Assembly: GCA_045589955.1 (NCBI GenBank)
Contig: JAZNQD010000020.1
Coordinates: forward strand, 1-41,370
Direction: 5' to 3'
Origin: CAJGCS01 sp045589955
Lineage (GTDB): Bacteria; Bacillota_I; Bacilli_A; ML615J-28; CAG-313
DNA: 41,370 nucleotides
The position numbers and the translations under genes are program-made. Positions within the stretch are counted from its first letter, which is position 1, and each line of letters opens with the position of its first letter. Shown in pieces: positions 32,471-40,996 of the stretch. Under the pieces are notes generated by a model, which ran no database searches, was not told where the DNA came from, and saw nothing but the letters and a program-made list of their open reading frames with translations.

Positions 32471-33688
32471 TTATATCCCAAAGAATTCTTCCCCTTTTGT
32501 ATGAATTTGTGACTTAATGTAATTAATTACTAATACGTATTTTAATGCATTAAAATCATTTCTTAATTCTTTGTTATTTTGAATTGTATAGACTATGTTG
32601 CCTACTCTAAAAATGACTTGTTGTTTTCCTGATGCGGCTACTCCTTCAATTTCTTCAAGTTTAAAAACTAAGTCTTGAACATGAAGTTCGCTATTAAATA
32701 AAACTACTTCTCCACCCTTAACTACTTCTTTAGGTGCGTGATCGACTGATGCGTATAATAAGACATCATTATCATAGAATATATATTCATCTGATGTGTA
32801 ATCATAATTTCTAATATCTTCTAATTGATAGTTGTACCACTTTGAAACAGTTGGGAATTTATATAATTCATTATCTTTAGTAATTGTTAAGTTTTGTGTA
32901 TATTCCCAAGTTGAACCACATGCTTTACAAGTAAATGTATTACCATTTGATACTAATTCATGTTTAGTATTACACTCTGGACATATATATAAAACACGTT
33001 CAATCTTTTCCGCTTTTTGTTTTGATTTGTACTCATATTTAGAAGGTGCATCTTGAACATTAAGTTCATCAATAATTGTTTGGTGAACTTCTTCAAGTGT
33101 CATGTTTGCTAGTTCTTCTACTGATAAGATACGTTTTACATACCCGACAAAATGACCTTTTCTTTTCTTAAGACTCCATCTTGGATCTGCTCCATATCCA
33201 CCTTCAATATTGTACAAAACAACGGGTGTTTTTGCAGATTTAACAAATTTTGTGATTGCTGGATTTATGTAACACAAGTCGCCTGAAAAAGTTCTATTAC
33301 CTTCAGGAAATACACAAACGGATCCATTTTCTTTTAAGACTTGTAACATTGTCTTAACTGTCATAAAGTCTGATTTACCTTTAGATTTGCCAATGATGCC
33401 AAAACAATATGTTAGTAGTTTAGAAAGAAAATTTAAATGTAATAAATCATCGTTAGCAACAAAATATAAAGGTTTACTAAACCCAGCACCAACAAACACA
33501 GGATCTAATGTTGTTTGGTGGTTGGCAAGAACAATATATTTTTCTCCTTTTTTGATTTTCATTTTCTTACATTTAAATCCATAGATAAGTTTTATGATTG
33601 GTAGTACAAATATTATTAATAGAAAATGGATAAATGAGTGACGTTTCTTTACCCATTTTTCCTTTTTCTTCTTCTTATTCTTTCCCAT
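32471..33688 (-). CDS. plsC: 1-acyl-sn-glycerol-3-phosphate acyltransferase (PlsC-like) with a zinc-ribbon C-terminal extension
   Basis: Acylates lysophosphatidic acid in phospholipid synthesis. 405 residues; plain PlsC proteins have about 200-250. After a lysine-rich start and one membrane segment (about 18-36) come NHQTTLD (56-62, the NHX4D active site) and FPEGNRT (127-133, FPEGTR-type). A second part begins with a zinc ribbon (C236, C239, C254, C257) and continues about 150 residues in a beta-rich region I cannot name. AGAGGT precedes the ATG. It follows the M50 protease gene by 30 bases and is probably co-transcribed with it. The substrate could differ from that of canonical PlsC. Confidence 0.85.
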   Translation of the reverse strand: MGKNKKKKKEKWVKKRHSFIHFLLIIFVLPIIKLIYGFKCKKMKIKKGEKYIVLANHQTTLDPVFVGAGFSKPLYFVANDDLLHLNFLSKLLTYCFGIIGKSKGKSDFMTVKTMLQVLKENGSVCVFPEGNRTFSGDLCYINPAITKFVKSAKTPVVLYNIEGGYGADPRWSLKKRKGHFVGYVKRILSVEELANMTLEEVHQTIIDELNVQDAPSKYEYKSKQKAEKIERVLYICPECNTKHELVSNGNTFTCKACGSTWEYTQNLTITKDNELYKFPTVSKWYNYQLEDIRNYDYTSDEYIFYDNDVLLYASVDHAPKEVVKGGEVVLFNSELHVQDLVFKLEEIEGVAASGKQQVIFRVGNIVYTIQNNKELRNDFNALKYVLVINYIKSQIHTKGEEFFGI

Positions 33689-33718
33689 AGTTTACCTCTA
33701 TTTATTTATAAGATATAA

Positions 33719-34378
33719 TTATAAAATAAGTTTTAATATGCCATCAAATAAAAAATTAAAAACAAATTCTAAAGCTTGACTAAACAAAGTTGGATTTCCT
33801 GTAACAACAGATAAAATTCTGTCAAGTGCTAAAATACCAAAGATAATATAAAAGCCATATCTTTCAACTTTCATATAACCGATATAAGCATTAGCACTTA
33901 AGAAAGAACCAACAATACGTGATCCATCAAGCGGTGGAATAGGTATTAAATTAAAGATACCTAAACTAATATTAATCATTGCGAAATATTGTAATAGATA
34001 AAATATTAAGTTGCCAAATGGATTTTCTAAAACAAAATAGTAACCAAATTTATATAATAATGTTGCACTTACTAAAGCAAGTATTGCTAAAATGAAGTTC
34101 ATTAAAGGTCCGGCAAAGGCAACTAAGAATATCCCCACACGACGATTTTTATAATACTCGGAGTTTATTCTTACTGGTTTAGCCCAACCAATTCTAAATA
34201 AAAACATACAAATTAGGCCAAAGATATCAATATGCTTTAAAGGGTTTGGGGTTAATCTTCCTGTTTCTTTTGGTGTTGGATCACCTAAGAAAAATGACAT
34301 ATAAGCATGAGCCATTTCATGAAGTATTATCGCAAACAGCACCATTATCATTTCAAGTACATAGATTAGTAAATTCAT
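33719..34378 (-). CDS. M50-family site-2-protease-like membrane metalloprotease
   Basis: Intramembrane zinc protease of 219 residues with no PDZ domain. HEMAH (HEXXH) lies in the first membrane segment, and NLIPIPPLDGSRI carries the NPxPPLDG-type third zinc ligand (Asp). GRLTPNPLKHID and AFAGPLMNF are typical of the compact subgroup that includes YwhC-like proteins of Bacilli. Substrate unknown. GAGGTGA precedes the ATG. First gene of a two-gene unit with plsC. Confidence 0.92.
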   Translation of the reverse strand: MNLLIYVLEMIMVLFAIILHEMAHAYMSFFLGDPTPKETGRLTPNPLKHIDIFGLICMFLFRIGWAKPVRINSEYYKNRRVGIFLVAFAGPLMNFILAILALVSATLLYKFGYYFVLENPFGNLIFYLLQYFAMINISLGIFNLIPIPPLDGSRIVGSFLSANAYIGYMKVERYGFYIIFGILALDRILSVVTGNPTLFSQALEFVFNFLFDGILKLIL

Positions 34379-34402
34379 ATCTTCACCTCTATCTTCTTTT
34401 AG

Positions 34403-34431
34403 ATTTTATCATAATTAAATGCTTTTTACAA
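34403..34431 (-). promoter_or_regulatory. Promoter of the M50 protease-plsC unit
   Basis: Minus strand: TTGTAA -35 (34426-34431), 17-base spacer, TAAAAT -10 (34403-34408). The -35 lies in the loop of an imperfect inverted repeat (TTAAATGCTT...AAGCATTTAA, 34415-34439). Confidence 0.6.
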
Positions 34432-34440
34432 GCATTTAAT

Positions 34441-34644
34441 TAAGTTTACCATTAATGGTTAAAATATAACTAAAGTAAACTTGGAGGTAAATCATTGATA
34501 ATGTTGTTTTATTTTCCAATTTAAACCCCAAAATGGCGTATTTTTGAACTTTTTGTTTGGATTTGAATAATTTTATGTTTATTTTTCTTTTCAAAAGATT
34601 TTAATTTGTGTTAAAATAAAAATACATTTTTTGGAGGTTTTAAG
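34441..34644 (+). other. Intergenic region with a 12-bp palindrome upstream of the YwaF-family gene
   Basis: Contains ACCATTAATGGT (34448-34459) within a wider inverted repeat AAGTTTAC/GTAAACTT (34443-34450 and about 34475-34482). GGAGGT follows, then a possible nine-codon frame from a TTG (MIMLFYFPI). I cannot assign a promoter with certainty. The rest is AT-rich with nothing further recognised. Confidence 0.35.
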
Positions 34645-35415
34645 ATGCGCGATTTTGTTCTTTGGTTATTTAGCGAAAATACAGTCGATTTGCAAATAGG
34701 TTTGTATGATTTTTGGCATTTTTTATATTTGTTTATTATTTTTGGTGGAACTATTTTGTTATCTTTTGCTTTAAGAAATAAAGCAAGAGAAAAAAGGGTT
34801 AAAGCAATACGAATATTTGCCTTTTTAACAATCGGTTTTTATATTGCAGACTTTTTTATAATGCCTTTATCTGATTCATATAACGGGATTAGTACGAACA
34901 AATTACCTTTTCATATTTGTACTTTAATGGGTGTACTTGTTCCTTTTGTTCAGTTTAATAAAAAACTAGAACGTTTTAAACCTACAATTGTTGTTTTATC
35001 AATTGTTGCATCATGTATATGGATGGTATATCCAGGTAGTGCATTAGGTGGACAACCACCATTTTGTTATTTAACATTTCAAACATTTATGTATCATGGA
35101 TTCTTATTTTGTTGGGGAATACTAAATTTAGCTTATGGTGAAGTTAAATTAAATATTAAGTATTGTTGGAAAGAACTAATTGCTATTTTGGGTGTTTTTG
35201 TTTGGGCATGGTTTGGAAATAAAGTTTATGGAAAAGGCCAAAACTGGTTCTTTATTGATGAAAGTATTGTTCCTTTTTTACCTGATCAAGCATTACCATT
35301 TGTTGTTGTTCCAGGTGTATTTATTGTTTCATTACTTGTTTACGGAATCTATTATTTAATTTTACATATTGCAAATAAGAAGAAAAAGAAAATTTATAAA
35401 AAACTCAAGGGTTAG
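34645..35415 (+). CDS. YwaF/TIGR02206-family integral membrane protein
   Basis: 256 residues with about seven hydrophobic segments. LPFHICTLMGVLVPF matches the conserved LPfHlC motif of the YwaF (TIGR02206) family; YDFWHFLYLF and a histidine in TFMYHGFLF are also usual. TMEM164 in animals is a distant relative. No function is established in bacteria. It ends in a lysine-rich cytoplasmic tail (NKKKKKIYKKLKG). TTTGGAGG lies upstream of the ATG. It stands alone, convergent with rplQ. Confidence 0.85.
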   Translation: MRDFVLWLFSENTVDLQIGLYDFWHFLYLFIIFGGTILLSFALRNKAREKRVKAIRIFAFLTIGFYIADFFIMPLSDSYNGISTNKLPFHICTLMGVLVPFVQFNKKLERFKPTIVVLSIVASCIWMVYPGSALGGQPPFCYLTFQTFMYHGFLFCWGILNLAYGEVKLNIKYCWKELIAILGVFVWAWFGNKVYGKGQNWFFIDESIVPFLPDQALPFVVVPGVFIVSLLVYGIYYLILHIANKKKKKIYKKLKG

Positions 35416-35428
35416 TACCCTTGAGTTT
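35401..35428. terminator. Bidirectional terminator between the YwaF-family gene and rplQ
   Basis: Perfect 11-bp stem (35401-35411 and 35418-35428) with a 6-base loop and T-run. It overlaps the stop of the YwaF gene and lies just beyond the rplQ stop, so it should end the whole ribosomal operon. Confidence 0.92.
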
Positions 35429-35438
35429 GTTTTTTATA

Positions 35439-35801
35439 TTAAATGAATTCGATAATTGCCATTTCAGTAGCATCACCACGACGAGGACCAAGTTTTAAAA
35501 CTCTTGTGTATCCACCGTTACGGTCAGCATATTTAGGGGCAATTTCTGAGAATAATTTTTGAATTGCGTATTGACCTTGTTCATCAGTTTCAAAACGGAT
35601 TAATTCAGCTGCTTGACGTCTTGCTGCTAAAGTTCCTTTTTTACCTAATGTAACCATTTTATCAGCCAATCTTTTTAATTCTTTTGCTTTAGTCTCAGTT
35701 GTTTCGATTCTGCCATTTAAAATTAAATCAGTAATTAAATCGCGTAATAAAGCTTTTCTTTGATGGCTTTTACGACTTAATGTACGATAACCTTGTGCCA
35801 T
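35439..35801 (-). CDS. rplQ: 50S ribosomal protein L17
   Basis: 120 residues, normal length. SRKSHQRKALLRDLITDLIL and the C-terminal GGYTRVLKLGPRRGDATEMAIIEF are characteristic. Last gene of the ribosomal operon, 41 bases after rpoA, followed by a strong terminator. Confidence 0.98.
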   Translation of the reverse strand: MAQGYRTLSRKSHQRKALLRDLITDLILNGRIETTETKAKELKRLADKMVTLGKKGTLAARRQAAELIRFETDEQGQYAIQKLFSEIAPKYADRNGGYTRVLKLGPRRGDATEMAIIEFI

Positions 35802-35842
35802 AATTTTAATCTCCTATTCTGATATTCTAAAGTATTTTATGA

Positions 35843-36946
35843 TTATTCTTCATCATCATCTTCGTCATCATCGAAGTTAAATGAAGAACTATTTTTAAGA
35901 TCAAGGCCTTCACTACGAAGTTTTTGTACAACTTCTTTTAATGATTTACGACCTAAGTTACGAACTTTCATCATTTCTTCTTCTGTCTTTTGTGTTAATT
36001 CACCAACAGTGTTAATGTTTGCACGTTTTAAACAGTTGTAAGAACGAACTGATAAATCTAAATCTTCAATCTTACGATCAAGTTTACTGTTTGTAACTTT
36101 TTCTTCTTTTTGAGTCATATATTCACGTTCTTTAATAAATTCATTTAAGTCTTGAATTAACGCGAAATGTTCTACTAAGAATTTTGATGCAAGTGATAAT
36201 GCATTAGTTGCAGTAATACTTCCATTTGTCCAAACTTCAATTGTTACTAAGTCACAGTCAAAGTTATCTTCGAAACGTGTTTTTACAACGTCATATTTAC
36301 ATCTTGTAATAGGTGTGAAAATTGAGTCAACAGGTAAACGTCCAATGATGCGGTTGTTATTTTCTTTGCAGAAACGTTTATTTTCTTCTGCGCTTACATA
36401 ACCTACACCAGTACGAATAAATAATTCCATAGCTAATTTTCCACCAGGTGCAAGAGTTGCAATTGGTTGATCAGGATTTACTACTGTTACAAGTTCTGTA
36501 GATGCAAGATTAATAGAACCAGCAGTAACAACTCTACTATATTCTAATTCTTCTTCACTCTTTCCAGCTTTCTTTTGTTCTTCGATTGTTGGTAAGTATT
36601 CTTCTAAGTATAAAGGTAATACTTGAAGTTCATCACCAAAATCACCAGTTGATGCTTTATCAAAGTTAATAGTAAAGATAATATTTTTAACATTTAAAAT
36701 AATTTCAGTTACGTCTTCTTTAATGCCATCAACACCACAGAATTCATGTTCTGCACCATCGATTGAGATTGCTACAGCTGCAGCACCTGGCATAGATGAA
36801 AGAAGTACTCTTCTTAAAGCATTACCGATAGTTAATCCATATCCACGTTCTAATGGACTAATTTCTAATTTACAATAATTAGGATCTTGTACATTAGAAT
36901 CATTAACAATGTTTAAAGTTGGTTTAATAAATTCAACCTTTCTCAA
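35843..36946 (-). CDS. rpoA: DNA-directed RNA polymerase subunit alpha
   Basis: 367 residues, about 50 more than B. subtilis RpoA. ISPLERGYGLTIGNALRRVLLSSMPGAA begins the dimerisation domain (residues 28 on); the C-terminal domain has LDLSVRSYNCLKRANINTVGEL and VRNLGRKSLKEVV, the DNA/activator-binding helices. The extra length is in a charged NTD loop (QKKAGKSEEELEYS) and an acidic tail, DDDEDDDEE. The start is a TTG (36944-36946), nine bases after GGAGG; no ATG is suitably placed. It lies 79 bases from rpsK. Confidence 0.97.
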   Translation of the reverse strand: MRKVEFIKPTLNIVNDSNVQDPNYCKLEISPLERGYGLTIGNALRRVLLSSMPGAAAVAISIDGAEHEFCGVDGIKEDVTEIILNVKNIIFTINFDKASTGDFGDELQVLPLYLEEYLPTIEEQKKAGKSEEELEYSRVVTAGSINLASTELVTVVNPDQPIATLAPGGKLAMELFIRTGVGYVSAEENKRFCKENNNRIIGRLPVDSIFTPITRCKYDVVKTRFEDNFDCDLVTIEVWTNGSITATNALSLASKFLVEHFALIQDLNEFIKEREYMTQKEEKVTNSKLDRKIEDLDLSVRSYNCLKRANINTVGELTQKTEEEMMKVRNLGRKSLKEVVQKLRSEGLDLKNSSSFNFDDDEDDDEE

Positions 36947-37025
36947 TTTTTATATCCTCCTTAAGTTTGGTTAATTTTAATTAATTGTTTTTTATTAAAA
37001 TAATAAAATGAACTTTCTAATAAAA

Positions 37026-37412
37026 TTATCCACGTGGTCTTTTTGGAGCACGGCAACCATTATGAGGAATTGGTGTAACGTCTTGGATAGAAACGATATC
37101 TAATCCAGCTACTTGTAATGATCTAATTGCAGCTTCACGGCCAGGACCTGGGCCTTTAACAGTTACTTCAACTTTTTGCATACCATTTTCGATTGCTACT
37201 TTAGCACAAGCTTCTGAAGCCATTTGAGCAGCAAATGGTGTTGATTTTTTACTACCTTTGAAACCTACTGCACCAGCACTACTCCATGCAACTGCATTTC
37301 CTACTGGGTCAGTGATAGTAACGATTGTATTATTGAATGTTGAGTGAATATGAGCTACACCTAAAGGTATATTCTTTTTCACACGACGTTTACGAACTAC
37401 TTTACGAGCCAT
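37026..37412 (-). CDS. rpsK: 30S ribosomal protein S11
   Basis: 128 residues, full length. GVAHIHSTFNNTIVTITDP, GPGPGREAAIRSLQ and the C-terminal HNGCRAPKRPRG are diagnostic. Lies 13 bases after rpsM. Confidence 0.98.
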   Translation of the reverse strand: MARKVVRKRRVKKNIPLGVAHIHSTFNNTIVTITDPVGNAVAWSSAGAVGFKGSKKSTPFAAQMASEACAKVAIENGMQKVEVTVKGPGPGREAAIRSLQVAGLDIVSIQDVTPIPHNGCRAPKRPRG

Positions 37413-37425
37413 TACTTATTGCCTC

Positions 37426-37791
37426 CTATTTCTTCTTATTAGCTACAGTCTTCTTAGGACCTTTACAAGTACGTGCATTTGTTCTTGTTCTTTGTCCACG
37501 AACTGGTAAGCTCTTACGGTGACGTAAACCACGGTAGCAACCAATTTCCATTAAACGTTTAATGTTCATTGCTTTTTCTCTACGTAAGTCACCTTCTAAT
37601 TTATAAGTTGCTGCTTCTTGACGAATAGCTGTTAATTCTGCTTCTGTTAAATCTTTTGTTCTTTTGTTTTCATCAACATTAGCTTTCTTTAAGATTTCTT
37701 CTGATGTTGTTCTTCCGATACCATAAATATATGTTAAAGAAATTACAACTCTTTTATTATTGGGAATATCTACACCCGCAATACGTGCCAT
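37426..37791 (-). CDS. rpsM: 30S ribosomal protein S13
   Basis: 121 residues, full length. ARIAGVDIPNNKRVVISLTY at the start, CYRGLRHRKSLPVRGQRT and the basic tail GPKKTVANKKK are typical. Its AGGAGG overlaps the rpmJ stop codon. Confidence 0.98.
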   Translation of the reverse strand: MARIAGVDIPNNKRVVISLTYIYGIGRTTSEEILKKANVDENKRTKDLTEAELTAIRQEAATYKLEGDLRREKAMNIKRLMEIGCYRGLRHRKSLPVRGQRTRTNARTCKGPKKTVANKKK

Positions 37792-37802
37792 AAAATAGCC
37801 TC

Positions 37803-37919
37803 CTATCCTTGTCTTTGTTTGTGTTTAGGGTAAGCTGAACAAATTACCATAACACGTCCATGTCTTTTAATTACTTTACATTTATCACAAATTGGTTTGA
37901 CAGATGCTCTAACCTTCAT
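37803..37919 (-). CDS. rpmJ: 50S ribosomal protein L36
   Basis: 38-residue protein: MKVRASVKPICDKCKVIKRH then a C-terminal half ending PKHKQRQG. The zinc-binding set is C-x2-C, a later cysteine (C27) and a histidine (H33). The canonical form has 37 residues; one extra residue lies between the last Cys and PKHKQRQG. The ATG at 37917-37919 follows AGGAGG. Confidence 0.95.
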   Translation of the reverse strand: MKVRASVKPICDKCKVIKRHGRVMVICSAYPKHKQRQG

Positions 37920-37972
37920 TGTTGATACCTCCTATGTATATTGTTCAATATTTTTAAATTAATTTGATTATA

Positions 37973-38194
37973 TTACTTAAAACGATAAGTAATACGTCCA
38001 CGTGTTAAATCGTATGGTGATATTTCGACAGTCACTTTATCACCTGGTAAAATGCGAATCGTATGCATACGGATTTTACCAGAAACGTGGGCTGTAATGA
38101 TTTGACCATTTGCAGTTAACTTAACTTTGAAAACTGTATTTGGTAAAACCTCAACGACTATACCTTCCATTTCAAAAACATCACTTTTTGACAT
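37973..38194 (-). CDS. infA: Translation initiation factor IF-1
   Basis: 73 residues, OB fold. FEMEGIVVEVLPNTVFKVKL, HVSGKIRMHTIRILPGDKVT and TRGRITYRFK are diagnostic. The ATG overlaps the map stop by one base (TAATG). Confidence 0.98.
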   Translation of the reverse strand: MSKSDVFEMEGIVVEVLPNTVFKVKLTANGQIITAHVSGKIRMHTIRILPGDKVTVEISPYDLTRGRITYRFK

Positions 38195-38961
38195 TAATTT
38201 TCACTTTCTCCTTCTAGTTTTGTTAAAATTTCATAACCGTTATCAGTAATAACTATTGTATTTTCATAATGAGCACTTGGTGATTTGTCAGTAGTAACTA
38301 CTGTCCAATCATCATTTAATACTCTAACACGGTGTGTTCCTGCATTAATCATAGGTTCGATTGCAAGAGTCATTCCTTTTTTAAGAATTACTCCTCGACC
38401 GGCAGGACCATAGTTTGGAATTGCTGGATCTTCATGCAAATGTGTACCGATTCCATGACCTGTAAAATCCATAACGATTCCATATCCAAATTGTTTTGCG
38501 TATGTCTCAATAGCATGTGATATATCCGATAATCGATTATTTGGTTTGGCGAATTTTAATCCTTCAAATAATGATTGTTTCGTTCTTTCTACTAGTAGTT
38601 TCTTTTCTTCTGAAACATTTCCACATAAATGTGTTCTAGCAGCATCTCCATGATATCCTTTATAGTTAGCTCCGATATCAATAGAAACAATATCACCATC
38701 TTTAAGTATTGTATTTTTTTTCGGAATTCCATGTATTACTACTTCATTAATTGAAGCACAAATTGAGCCAGGGAAACCATTATAGTTAAGAAATGATGGC
38801 GTTGCGCCATTTGCAACAATAACATCATATGCTATTTTATCAAGTTCTTTTGTTGAGATACCTGGTTTAATAGCTTCTTCTACAGCTTTATGAGCTAGGG
38901 CAGTAATTCTGCCAGCTTCTTTCATAAGTTTGATTTCGCGCTCACTTTTAATTGTAATCAT
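38194..38961 (-). CDS. map: Type I methionine aminopeptidase
   Basis: Removes the initiator methionine from new proteins. 255 residues. The metal ligands lie in VSIDIGANYKGYHGDAA (two Asp), GHGIGTHLHEDP (His), TLAIEPMI (Glu) and HYENTIVI (Glu). It overlaps adk by four bases (ATGA). Confidence 0.98.
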   Translation of the reverse strand: MITIKSEREIKLMKEAGRITALAHKAVEEAIKPGISTKELDKIAYDVIVANGATPSFLNYNGFPGSICASINEVVIHGIPKKNTILKDGDIVSIDIGANYKGYHGDAARTHLCGNVSEEKKLLVERTKQSLFEGLKFAKPNNRLSDISHAIETYAKQFGYGIVMDFTGHGIGTHLHEDPAIPNYGPAGRGVILKKGMTLAIEPMINAGTHRVRVLNDDWTVVTTDKSPSAHYENTIVITDNGYEILTKLEGESEN

Positions 38962-39605
38962 CGATCCTCCAAAGCAATAACAATATCATCAACAACCTTA
39001 TCAATTGGTTGTTCACTATTTATTTTTAAGATAAATCCTGATTTTGTGTAGTAATTAATTAAAGGTTCAGTTTCTTTATAATAAACTTTTAAACGTTTTT
39101 TAACTGTTTCTTCTGTATCATCATCCCTTTGAATTAAAGGAACTTTACAATCATCACATAAACCATCAACTAAAGGTTTTTGTGTAATGATATTATATCC
39201 TCTACGACATTTAGGACAAGAACGTCTATTAACAATACGTTTAATAACTTCATCATCAGTTACTTCTAAGTCTATAACTGCTTCTAATCTTTTTCCAATT
39301 TCCGGAAGAAGTTTATCTAAAAACTGTGCTTGAGGGATTGTTCTTGGAAAACCATCTAAGATGAATCCTTTTACACAATCAGGTTGTACTAATCTTTTCT
39401 TTACGATTTCGATTGTTACATCATCAGGACAAAGTTGGCCCTTTTCGATATAACTATTGGCCAAAATGCCTAGTTCTGATTTTGATGCAATCTCTTTTCT
39501 AAAAATTTCACCCGTAGAAATGTGGGGTATGCCGTAGCGCTCTTTAAGTTCTACAGCATACGTCCCTTTTCCAGATCCAGGGGCACCTAATAAAATAAGA
39601 TGCAT
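38958..39605 (-). CDS. adk: Adenylate kinase, zinc-lid type
   Basis: Interconverts ATP + AMP and 2 ADP. 215 residues. P-loop GAPGSGKGT (7-15), GFILDGFPRTIPQA, and a lid with four cysteines (C130, C133, C150, C153) as in Gram-positive zinc-containing enzymes. Normal place after secY. Confidence 0.98.
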   Translation of the reverse strand: MHLILLGAPGSGKGTYAVELKERYGIPHISTGEIFRKEIASKSELGILANSYIEKGQLCPDDVTIEIVKKRLVQPDCVKGFILDGFPRTIPQAQFLDKLLPEIGKRLEAVIDLEVTDDEVIKRIVNRRSCPKCRRGYNIITQKPLVDGLCDDCKVPLIQRDDDTEETVKKRLKVYYKETEPLINYYTKSGFILKINSEQPIDKVVDDIVIALEDR

Positions 39606-39620
39606 ATTTTACTCTCCAGA

Positions 39621-40994
39621 TTATTTTAAGAATCCTTTATATTCTTGTGATTGAGCTTGTGTTTTAATTTGTTTAACTGTTTCTAATGCAACACCTACAA
39701 CGATCATTAAGCTTGTACCACCGATTTGGATTGATGCAGGAAGACCAGCTTCACATACACCGGCAAAGCACCAAGATACGATAATTGGTAATGATGCAAG
39801 AACTGTTAAATAAGTTGCACCTAATAAAGTTACTCTGAATAATGTTTTAGAGATAAATTGTGCAGTAGCTTCACCAGGTTTAACCCCAGGAATATATGCA
39901 TTGTTTTTCTTTAAGTTATCAGCTACTTTATCAGGATCAATTTGTAAGAATGAATAGAAGAATGCAAATACGAAAATTAAGATTACATAAATTGCATATC
40001 CAATAGGTTCATCATAACTAAAGATTCTTTGTAACCAAACAATCCATTCACCACTTACATTACTATTAGTAGTAACGAATTGAAGGATTGTTGTTGGTAA
40101 TGATAATAATGTAGATGCGAAAATTACTGGAATAACTGATGCAGAGTTAAGTTTGATTGGCATATTTGAATCTTGATTTCCTCTGATTTTAGCAGCTGCA
40201 GGTCTGTTTGAATATTGAATAGGGATTTTTCTTACTAATCCTTCCATCCAAATAACAGCGCAGATGATTAAAATAAAGAATAAAATCATTAATACAAAGA
40301 AGATCCAACCCCAAGGTTTTAATGCACCATCGGCTACAGCTCCTTCTCTCCAGAAATATTCTGAATATTCACCAGTGATGAAGAACTTCCACATTGCACT
40401 AATCATTGTAGGGAAACCAGCAATGATACCGGCAACGATTAATAATGATGATCCATTACCAATACCTTTCATTGTGATTTGGTCAGCTAACCATAGTGTG
40501 AATGCTGTACCAGCAGTCATTACTAACGCAATGAAGATATAGTGGAAAATTGTGATTTCAAAATTTTCGATTTTTGCAAAATAGAATGTACCATAACTTG
40601 CTTCATAACCAATAACAAGGGCTAAAGCTTGAACAAAGGCTAAGAATAAAGCAATATATCTAGTCCATTTATTTAATTTTTCTTTACCAGCTTCACCTTC
40701 TTCAGCCCATTCTTTGAATTGAGGAATAATGTCCATTTGTAATAATTGTACTACGATTGAAGCAGTAATATATGGGCTAATACCAAGTGCAACTATAGAG
40801 AATGATGATAGAGCACCACCACTGAACATATCTAAGAAACCAAATAGACCACCATCTTCACCTTCAGGTTTAGTGTAGTCTAAGAATGGAAGTTCGATAT
40901 GAACTGCGATTCTCCATACTGCAAGACATAATAAGGTAAATAATATACCTAAAATGATCTTTTTATGTTTTTTGAAGAAGTTTTCTTTTGCCAT
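39621..40994 (-). CDS. secY: Protein translocase subunit SecY
   Basis: Channel subunit of the SecYEG translocon. 457 residues with ten predicted membrane segments. Recognisable parts are GGALSSFSIVALGISPYITASI (plug region), GIGNGSSLLIVAGI, PIQYSNRP and GTSLMIVVGVALETVKQI. Lies two bases after rplO and 15 before adk. Confidence 0.98.
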   Translation of the reverse strand: MAKENFFKKHKKIILGILFTLLCLAVWRIAVHIELPFLDYTKPEGEDGGLFGFLDMFSGGALSSFSIVALGISPYITASIVVQLLQMDIIPQFKEWAEEGEAGKEKLNKWTRYIALFLAFVQALALVIGYEASYGTFYFAKIENFEITIFHYIFIALVMTAGTAFTLWLADQITMKGIGNGSSLLIVAGIIAGFPTMISAMWKFFITGEYSEYFWREGAVADGALKPWGWIFFVLMILFFILIICAVIWMEGLVRKIPIQYSNRPAAAKIRGNQDSNMPIKLNSASVIPVIFASTLLSLPTTILQFVTTNSNVSGEWIVWLQRIFSYDEPIGYAIYVILIFVFAFFYSFLQIDPDKVADNLKKNNAYIPGVKPGEATAQFISKTLFRVTLLGATYLTVLASLPIIVSWCFAGVCEAGLPASIQIGGTSLMIVVGVALETVKQIKTQAQSQEYKGFLK

Positions 40995-40996
40995 TA

